A DNA stretch of 18,010 nucleotides from Rhodocyclaceae bacterium UBA6160 (GTDB lineage: Bacteria > Pseudomonadota > Gammaproteobacteria > Burkholderiales > Rhodocyclaceae): the NCBI GenBank assembly GCA_002422995.1, contig DIUK01000059.1:5282-23291 (forward strand), given 5' to 3'. Below the pieces are notes generated by a model. It was not told the origin of the DNA. It was given only the letters and a program-made list of their open reading frames with translations, and searched no databases. This document shows, in pieces, positions 12,582-18,010 of the stretch; the first letter of the stretch is position 1, and every line of letters begins with the position of its first letter. Both the position numbers and the translations under genes were made by a program.

Positions 12582-14375
12582 ATGGCATCCAAAGCAAAAA
12601 AAGATCTGCCCAACCCATCAACAAGTCGTGCGCTTTATTTTCGGCTCTTAGGCTATGTAAAACCCTACTGGCGGTTCTTTTTACTAGCGATTGTGTTCAT
12701 GGCAATCTCAGCCTCCACCGAGCCTTTATTGCCGGCACTGATGAAACCATTGCTCGATAGTGGCTTTAGCGGGCATGCCACAGGTATTTACAACTCATGG
12801 CTTTTACCTTTTTTGATTGTCGGGGTATTCTTCATACGCGGTATGTTTGGCTTTTTTGCCGACTATGCGCTCTCATGGGTTTCAAACAAAGTGGTACTGG
12901 ATCTGCGTCAGGATATGTTCCAGCGCTTAATTCAATTACCTACCACTTATTTTGACAACCAGTCATCCGGCGCAGTGATGTCACGCATTGCCTACGACGT
13001 CACTGGCGTGACATCGGCAGCAACTGGCGTATTAACGGTACTGATTAAAGACTCTTTTGCGGTCATTGGCTTATTGACTTGGATGTTTTATTTAAACTGG
13101 CAACTCAGCTTAATCGCACTGGTCATGGTTCCTGGCATAGCACTCGCCGTGATGGGTTTTAGCAAACGATTGCGATCAACCAGTCGTGGCGTACAAGAAG
13201 CAATGGGCGAAATAATGCATGTACTCGAAGAAAGTATCGAGGCGCATAAAGTCGTGAAAATCTTTGGCGGACAAGATTATGAGCGCAAACGATTTGCAAA
13301 TGCCAGCGGCATGCAACGTAGACAAGCAATGCGACAGACAGTAGCCGCTGCCGCTTTAGGACCAATCGTCCAAACTTTTGCAGCGATTGCCCTGGCCATT
13401 ATTATTACCGTCGCCATTCAACAATCCAATGCTGGCGACAAAACAACCGTTGGCAGCTTTGTGTCGTTCATTACCGCCATGCTGATGCTGCTCGCACCGC
13501 TCAAACGCCTCACCGATATCAATGCACCGCTCCAGCGAGGCTTGGCGGCTGCCGAAAGTGTATTCAGTATGGTCGATGCAGTACCGGAAGATGACTTTGG
13601 CACCACCACACTCGGCCGCGTTGAAGGCAACGTTGTGTTTCGAAAAATTCATTTACGCTACCCTGATGCCGCTCGCGATGCCTTAACTGACATCAACCTC
13701 TCCTTACCAAAGGGAAAAACAGTTGCTTTGGTCGGCACATCAGGCAGCGGCAAAACATCACTCGCCAATTTACTGCCACGCTTTTATCACCCCACGAGTG
13801 GCGAAATTCTTATTGATGGTCACCCTATAGAAAACTTAACACTTTCATCATTACGCTCAAATATTGCCCTAGTCTCACAAGATGTTGTGTTATTTAACGA
13901 TACCGTGGCAGCAAACATTGCCTATGGCCTTGACAACGTGACCGAAGAAAAGCTCTTGGCTGCCACCCGAGCTGCGCACGCGCTTGAATTTATTCAAGGT
14001 ATGCCAGAAGGCTTTGCCACAATGATTGGCGAAAATGGCGTCAAGCTCTCTGGTGGACAACGACAACGTCTTGCAATTGCTCGCGCGCTGTTAAAAGACG
14101 CCCCTATTTTGATTTTGGATGAAGCAACTTCTGCACTTGATACAGAGTCTGAAAGACATGTGCAAGCAGCATTAGATAGCTTGATGCGAAACCGCACTAC
14201 GCTCGTTGTGGCTCATCGCCTATCCACCATCGAGCACGCCGACCATATCGTTGTACTCGAGGCCGGCAAAATTATTGAAGAAGGAAATCATGCGACGCTA
14301 CTTGCATGCAATGGCGCCTACGCAAACTTTTATCAAATGCAAAGAGCCACTGAAAAAAAGAACACGCCTAATTAA
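12582..14375 (+). CDS. msbA: MsbA-type lipid A export ABC transporter (ATPase/permease)
   Basis: This is a 597-residue half-transporter with the usual MsbA length (about 580-600). The N-terminal 330 residues hold hydrophobic membrane segments, for example in FFLLAIVFMAI, LLPFLIVGVFFI and FAVIGLLTWMFYL. The ATPase domain follows, with Walker A GTSGSGKT (385-392), signature LSGGQRQR (from 489), Walker B ILILDEATSALD (Asp513, Glu514) and H-loop His545. It flips lipid A-core from the inner to the outer leaflet of the inner membrane. The ribosome site before the ATG at 12582 is weak. It is the only plus-strand gene here and lacks its usual neighbour lpxK; the next gene is convergent and unrelated. 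A general multidrug or lipid exporter is the alternative reading. Confidence 0.9.
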   Translation: MASKAKKDLPNPSTSRALYFRLLGYVKPYWRFFLLAIVFMAISASTEPLLPALMKPLLDSGFSGHATGIYNSWLLPFLIVGVFFIRGMFGFFADYALSWVSNKVVLDLRQDMFQRLIQLPTTYFDNQSSGAVMSRIAYDVTGVTSAATGVLTVLIKDSFAVIGLLTWMFYLNWQLSLIALVMVPGIALAVMGFSKRLRSTSRGVQEAMGEIMHVLEESIEAHKVVKIFGGQDYERKRFANASGMQRRQAMRQTVAAAALGPIVQTFAAIALAIIITVAIQQSNAGDKTTVGSFVSFITAMLMLLAPLKRLTDINAPLQRGLAAAESVFSMVDAVPEDDFGTTTLGRVEGNVVFRKIHLRYPDAARDALTDINLSLPKGKTVALVGTSGSGKTSLANLLPRFYHPTSGEILIDGHPIENLTLSSLRSNIALVSQDVVLFNDTVAANIAYGLDNVTEEKLLAATRAAHALEFIQGMPEGFATMIGENGVKLSGGQRQRLAIARALLKDAPILILDEATSALDTESERHVQAALDSLMRNRTTLVVAHRLSTIEHADHIVVLEAGKIIEEGNHATLLACNGAYANFYQMQRATEKKNTPN

Positions 14376-14404
14376 AATATCTCACAAAAAAATAGAGTCC
14401 ACGA

Positions 14405-14421
14405 AAAAACCACCTGTTTTT
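14405..14421. terminator. Weak A/T hairpin between convergent msbA and SDR genes
   Basis: AAAAAC (14405-14410) and GTTTTT (14416-14421) form a short stem with a 5-base loop between the two convergent stop codons, touching the SDR stop. A- and T-runs on both sides could make it act in both directions. The stem has only one G-C pair, so this is a weak candidate. Confidence 0.28.
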
Positions 14422-15137
14422 CAAGCGCGATGCGTTAAGCCACCCTCTACCAAAATATCCTGACCAGTAATATAGCCGCCCCCATTTGAAAGCAAAAACA
14501 CCACTGTTTCAGCAATTTCTTCAACACGCCCGGCTCGAGTCATAGGAATCAAGGCGCAAGTAGCGTCATCCACAGGGAAGCTATCAATAAACCCGGGCAA
14601 CACATTGTTCATGCGTATGCCCGCTGCTGCATAACGTGTCGCATACAGCTTGGTAAAGCTCGACAACGCAGCGCGAATGGCTGAAGAAATAGGATAACCC
14701 GGCGTAGGCTCTTTGGCACCGTAGGTGGAAATATTCACCATCGCTCCACCACCCTGACTCTCGAAAATCGGCGTCACCAGCCGCGACATGCGCACCACAT
14801 TCAGGAGCAAAAGATCAAGCGCGGCATGCCAGTCTTCATCGCTCAAAACCAGCAATTCGCCATTCGCTGCATGGCCTGTATTATTGACGACAGCATCAAT
14901 GCGGCCATAGCTTGCCAGTGCCAGATCAACCAGCCGCTTGAGGTCATCCGTTTCAGTGACCGAGCCTTGCAAACCAACACCGCCTAATTCCTTCGCCAAG
15001 TGAATGACGCGCTCTGAGCGTGCCATCAAAACCACTTTATAACCCTGTGCCGCCAAGGTGCGGGCACAGGCCGCGCCCATGCCTTGGGAAGCTGCCGTGA
15101 TGATGGCCACTTTATTGACTCTGGTCAGATCGCTCAT
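14421..15137 (-). CDS. Short-chain dehydrogenase/reductase lacking the catalytic lysine
   Basis: This is a 238-residue Rossmann-fold SDR with AGGAG 7 bases before the ATG. It has the cofactor motif TAASQGMG (14-21), VVNNTG (83-88) in place of NNAG, catalytic Ser137 and Tyr148, and the C-terminal GYITGQDILVEGG. The usual YxxxK reads YPISS, so the active-site lysine position is Ser152. I recall a recognisable SDR subgroup with a similar SSxxRA sequence there and the same following block (FTKLYA.RYAA.IRMNNVLPGFIDS), so this is probably a subgroup trait and not damage. It follows the aldehyde dehydrogenase gene by 18 bp and ends the right-hand operon. A beta-oxidation-like or side-chain alcohol dehydrogenase role is possible; substrate unknown. 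Confidence 0.87.
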   Translation of the reverse strand: MSDLTRVNKVAIITAASQGMGAACARTLAAQGYKVVLMARSERVIHLAKELGGVGLQGSVTETDDLKRLVDLALASYGRIDAVVNNTGHAANGELLVLSDEDWHAALDLLLLNVVRMSRLVTPIFESQGGGAMVNISTYGAKEPTPGYPISSAIRAALSSFTKLYATRYAAAGIRMNNVLPGFIDSFPVDDATCALIPMTRAGRVEEIAETVVFLLSNGGGYITGQDILVEGGLTHRA

Positions 15138-15155
15138 GCAAAACTCCTGGTGAAA

Positions 15156-16580
15156 TCAGGCAGGCAACTGCAAAGACTTGTACTGGAGAAACTCTTCTAT
15201 CCCATAGCGCCCCATCTCGCGGCCCAAGCCTGATTGTTTATAACCCCCAAACGGGGCTTCGATATTAAAAGCACCGCCGTTGATTTCCACCTGGCCGGTG
15301 TGCAAGCGGCGCGCAACTTTTTGCGCACGCGCTGCATCAGATGACCACACCGCGCCAGACAAGCCATAGGCCGTGCCATTGGCAATGGCAATGGCTTCTT
15401 CTTCATCGCGATAGGTGATGATGCAAAGCACCGGGCCGAAAATTTCTTCCTGGGCAATCACGCTATCGGGTGCAACGCGACCAAAAATAGTGGGCTGAAC
15501 ATAACAGCCGCGCTCAAGCCCTTGAGGACGATCCGGACCACCGCACAACAACTCGGCGCCTTCCTCGATACCTTTATGAATCATGCTCACTACGCGGTCC
15601 CGCTGTGCTGTGGACACCAATGGCCCCAGTTTGGCGGCATCCCCCATGGGGTCGCCCACCGTGAAGCGAACCGCCACTTCGGTGGCTATCTTTGCCGCTT
15701 CGGCATATCTCGCCTCTGGCACAATCAGGCGCGTCAGTGCAAGGCAGGTTTGGCCGGAATTCAAAAAACAGGAATTCACTGTGGCACGCACTGCCGCTTC
15801 AAGATCGGCATCATCCAATACCACCGCAGCAGACTTGCCGCCCAATTCTAGTGTCACACGTTTCATGCGTTCAGCTGCTAACGCGCCAATGCGTGCCCCG
15901 GCGCGGGTAGACCCCGTCATGGAAATCAAATGGACATCGGGGTGCGTCACCAGCGCTTCGCCAGCGGTCGGGCCGTAGCCTGTGATCAAATTAAAAACAC
16001 CCGGCGGCAAACCCGCCTCTTGAATAATTTCAGCGAGCACAAACGCCGCCAGCGGCGCGACTTCAGAGGGCTTCCAAACCACGGTGCACCCCGTGGCAAG
16101 AGCTGGCCCAAGCTTCGTGGCAATCTGGAATAACGGATAATTCCACGGCGTAATGCACGCTGCCACACCGACGGGCTCTCGCAACACTAAAGAGTTGCCA
16201 ACGCGCTCTTCAAAAGCGAATTCCCGCGCATGGCGAGCGCATACTTCAAGAATCTGGATCGGCAAACCCACCTGCATGCGCCGGCCCATTTTTCGTGGCA
16301 TGCCGATATCTGCAGCGATGAGATCGGTCAACTCCTCAGTGCGCGCTTTCAAGCCTGCGCAAATTCGCTCGATAAAGTCGGCACGCACTGCCGGCAATGT
16401 TGCACTCCATGCGGCTTGCGCACCTCGCGCTGCGGCGACAGCACGGTTGACATCCGCCGCATCCGCGTCCGGTATCACACCTAATGGTTCATCTGTTGCC
16501 GGGTTGAAAACATCAATGGTAGCTGTCGCATGAGGGGTAACCCACTCGCCATTGATAAAGAATTTATTTTTGATATGCAT
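15156..16580 (-). CDS. NAD(P)-dependent aldehyde dehydrogenase
   Basis: This is a 474-residue aldehyde dehydrogenase of canonical type: ITPWNYP (Asn147), KPSE (Lys170), MTGSTRAG, LELGGKS (Glu245) and NSGQTC (nucleophile Cys279), with the C-terminal FGGYKQSGLGREMG. Unlike the other aldehyde dehydrogenase of the window (6992-8440), it keeps the cofactor lysine. The ribosome site before the ATG at 16580 is poor (AGAATAAG), and coupling to the MaoC gene 27 bp upstream may help. The context of thiolase, MaoC and SDR suggests oxidation of an aliphatic or side-chain aldehyde to an acid, but nothing in the sequence fixes the substrate. Confidence 0.93.
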   Translation of the reverse strand: MHIKNKFFINGEWVTPHATATIDVFNPATDEPLGVIPDADAADVNRAVAAARGAQAAWSATLPAVRADFIERICAGLKARTEELTDLIAADIGMPRKMGRRMQVGLPIQILEVCARHAREFAFEERVGNSLVLREPVGVAACITPWNYPLFQIATKLGPALATGCTVVWKPSEVAPLAAFVLAEIIQEAGLPPGVFNLITGYGPTAGEALVTHPDVHLISMTGSTRAGARIGALAAERMKRVTLELGGKSAAVVLDDADLEAAVRATVNSCFLNSGQTCLALTRLIVPEARYAEAAKIATEVAVRFTVGDPMGDAAKLGPLVSTAQRDRVVSMIHKGIEEGAELLCGGPDRPQGLERGCYVQPTIFGRVAPDSVIAQEEIFGPVLCIITYRDEEEAIAIANGTAYGLSGAVWSSDAARAQKVARRLHTGQVEINGGAFNIEAPFGGYKQSGLGREMGRYGIEEFLQYKSLQLPA

Positions 16581-16607
16581 CGCTTATTCTTTTCGAACAA
16601 ATAAAAA

Positions 16608-17081
16608 TCAGGATCTTGCCTTGATTAACCGTGTGGGGTTGTAGGTCAGTACCACATCGCCCTTTTGATTAACTACTTGATTCATCGTCTGCACCACGCC
16701 TCGCCCCGGTTTTGAGCTCGGGCGAACCATGATCACTTCGCATTCCACGTGGATGGTGTCACCCACACAGGTGGATGCAGGAATCTTGATCTCGGCACCC
16801 AAAAACGCCATGCCGGTATCCTGCATGGAAGGCATCAGCAAGCCTTCGGCAAACGAATAGACCAGCGCACCAGGCACTACGCGGCCTTTGAGCAGCATGC
16901 CTTCGCGATCTTCAGTGTTGGTAAAAAGTTCTTCGGTAAACCAGGCCAGGTTAACAAAATTCACCAGGTCGGCTTCTGTCACCGTGCGGCCACGCGTTCT
17001 GAAACGATAGCCCAGGGTGAACTCTTCAAAATGCATGCCGCCGCCAATCAATACGTGTGCCGCTTTATCCGTTTTTTTCAT
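16608..17081 (-). CDS. MaoC/hotdog-fold protein without the hydratase Asp-His pair
   Basis: This is a 157-residue single-hotdog protein of the MaoC-like family, with VTEADLVNFVNLAWF (34-48), RVVPGALVYSFAEGLL and CVGDTIHVECEV. Against (R)-specific enoyl-CoA hydratase, whose catalytic Asp and His lie five residues apart after a similar ADIVxF segment, the matching positions here are Phe48 and Phe53. Simple hydration is therefore doubtful; a thioesterase-like, binding or other hotdog role is possible. The start is the ATG at 17081, with no strong ribosome site; Met16 is an alternative. It lies 11 bp after the thiolase stop and clearly belongs to the same operon. Confidence 0.82.
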   Translation of the reverse strand: MKKTDKAAHVLIGGGMHFEEFTLGYRFRTRGRTVTEADLVNFVNLAWFTEELFTNTEDREGMLLKGRVVPGALVYSFAEGLLMPSMQDTGMAFLGAEIKIPASTCVGDTIHVECEVIMVRPSSKPGRGVVQTMNQVVNQKGDVVLTYNPTRLIKARS

Positions 17082-17092
17082 GGCAATGTTCT

Positions 17093-18010
17093 TTATAAAA
17101 GCTCAATGGCAATGGCCGTCGCTTCGCCGCCACCGATACACAAACTCGCAACACCCCGCTTTAAGCCACGCTGGCGTAATGCGCCAATCAAGGTCACGAT
17201 GATGCGCGCCCCTGTTGAGCCCACGGGATGACCCAACGCACAGGCGCCACCATGCACATTCATTTTTTCATGCGGAATATTCAGCGCCCGCATGGCACCG
17301 AGCGCAACCACAGCAAACGCTTCATTCACCTCAAACAGATCAACATCCCGCGTCGTCCAGCCCGTTTTGGCAAACAGCTTTTTAATGGCATGAACAGGCG
17401 CGCCGGGAAACGAGGCCATATCTGCAGCATAGGTTGCGTGGCCCACGATGCACGCCAGCGGTTTTAAACCTTGCTGCGCCGCTGTCGATTGCCGTGTGAG
17501 CACCAACGCAGCTGCACCATCAGAAATCGAGCTCGCATTCGCTGGCGTAATCGTACCGTTGGGGCGAAACGCCGGTTTCAACGAGGGAATTTTTTCGACA
17601 TTGACCGCAAACGGTGTTTCATCCTTGTCCATCATTGTCTCGCCAGCTCGGCTTTTGATGGTAACAGGCGCAATTTCCCAATCGAAACTGCCATCCGTGT
17701 TAGCTAATTTTGCACGCTGTGTTGACTCCGTTGCGTAACGATCCTGCTCCTCGCGAGTAAAGGTATTTTGTTCAGCCCAAGTGCACGCAAAGTCGCCCAT
17801 GAGTCGGCCTTCGACGGCATCCTCCAGACCATCGGTGAGCATATGATCCAGCACTTTCTGGTGACCCAAACGATAGCCTGTGCGCGCACGTGGCAGCATG
17901 TAAGGCGCATTGCTCATGGATTCCATGCCGCCCGCTACCACCATGCTTGAGCTGCCTGCCAGCAACACATCATGCCCCAGCATCACGGCCTTCATGGCCG
18001 AGCCGCACAT
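17093..18010 (-). CDS. Acetyl-CoA C-acyltransferase (thiolase), N-terminus outside window
   Basis: This is the C-terminal 305 residues of a thiolase of about 390. The nucleophile segment CGSAMKA lies at the very edge of the window, so about 88 N-terminal residues are missing. GGMESMSNAPY, NEAFA, the His of CALGHPVGSTGARI (visible residue 261) and the second catalytic Cys in CIGGGEA (visible residue 291) are all present. It is therefore an intact degradative or biosynthetic thiolase as far as can be seen, cleaving or forming a 3-oxoacyl-CoA. It leads the visible part of the right-hand operon, 11 bp before the MaoC gene. The methionine at the edge is internal, not the start. Confidence 0.93.
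   Translation of the reverse strand: MCGSAMKAVMLGHDVLLAGSSSMVVAGGMESMSNAPYMLPRARTGYRLGHQKVLDHMLTDGLEDAVEGRLMGDFACTWAEQNTFTREEQDRYATESTQRAKLANTDGSFDWEIAPVTIKSRAGETMMDKDETPFAVNVEKIPSLKPAFRPNGTITPANASSISDGAAALVLTRQSTAAQQGLKPLACIVGHATYAADMASFPGAPVHAIKKLFAKTGWTTRDVDLFEVNEAFAVVALGAMRALNIPHEKMNVHGGACALGHPVGSTGARIIVTLIGALRQRGLKRGVASLCIGGGEATAIAIELL

Noticed and set aside
1..18010. CRISPR arrays, insertion sequences, tRNA or rRNA genes
   Set aside because: No regularly spaced repeats, transposase motifs or RNA-gene signatures were seen anywhere in the window.

Overview
The window is a densely packed aromatic-catabolism region from a Gram-negative proteobacterium. A gammaproteobacterium is most likely: there is a complete MsbA lipid A exporter, moderate GC, Tat- and Sec-exported redox proteins, and a DmpD-type meta-cleavage hydrolase. 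I cannot fix the genus. Sixteen genes can be supported. All lie on the minus strand except msbA. No tRNA, rRNA, insertion sequence or CRISPR array was seen.

Right part (14421-18010, minus strand): a thiolase cut by the right edge, a MaoC/hotdog protein, an aldehyde dehydrogenase and a short-chain dehydrogenase, spaced 11-27 bp apart as one operon. Next comes msbA (12582-14375, plus strand), convergent with that operon. A 421-bp divergent control region separates msbA from a DmpD-like 2-hydroxymuconic-semialdehyde hydrolase (11327-12160).

Centre (3289-11090, minus strand): eight genes joined by stop/start overlaps or gaps of 17 bp or less. In order they are a small Tat-signal protein of unknown function, a p-cresol methylhydroxylase/vanillyl-alcohol-oxidase type flavoprotein (PchF-like), its cytochrome c (PchC-like), an aryl-aldehyde dehydrogenase, a UbiD-family hydroxyarylate decarboxylase, its small zinc-ribbon subunit (VdcD/BsdD type), a second and degenerate VAO-family flavoprotein, and a UbiX-type flavin prenyltransferase. 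The simplest joint reading is oxidation of a 4-alkylphenol at the benzylic carbon to alcohol, aldehyde and 4-hydroxybenzoate-type acid, then prenyl-FMN-dependent decarboxylation to a phenol. The phenol could enter catechol meta-cleavage, which would explain the DmpD-like hydrolase next door.

Left part (1-3215, minus strand): two adjacent crotonase-fold proteins, then the start of an indolepyruvate:ferredoxin oxidoreductase alpha-subunit-like gene that runs off the left edge.

The most notable points are the oxidation-plus-decarboxylation operon, the divergent VAO paralogue inside the decarboxylase gene set, and the Tat protein translationally coupled to a leaderless flavoprotein. In addition, several CoA-ester enzymes around the cluster (both crotonases, the MaoC protein and the SDR) lack textbook catalytic residues. 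Comparisons with known enzymes were made by eye from remembered family motifs; no database search was run.
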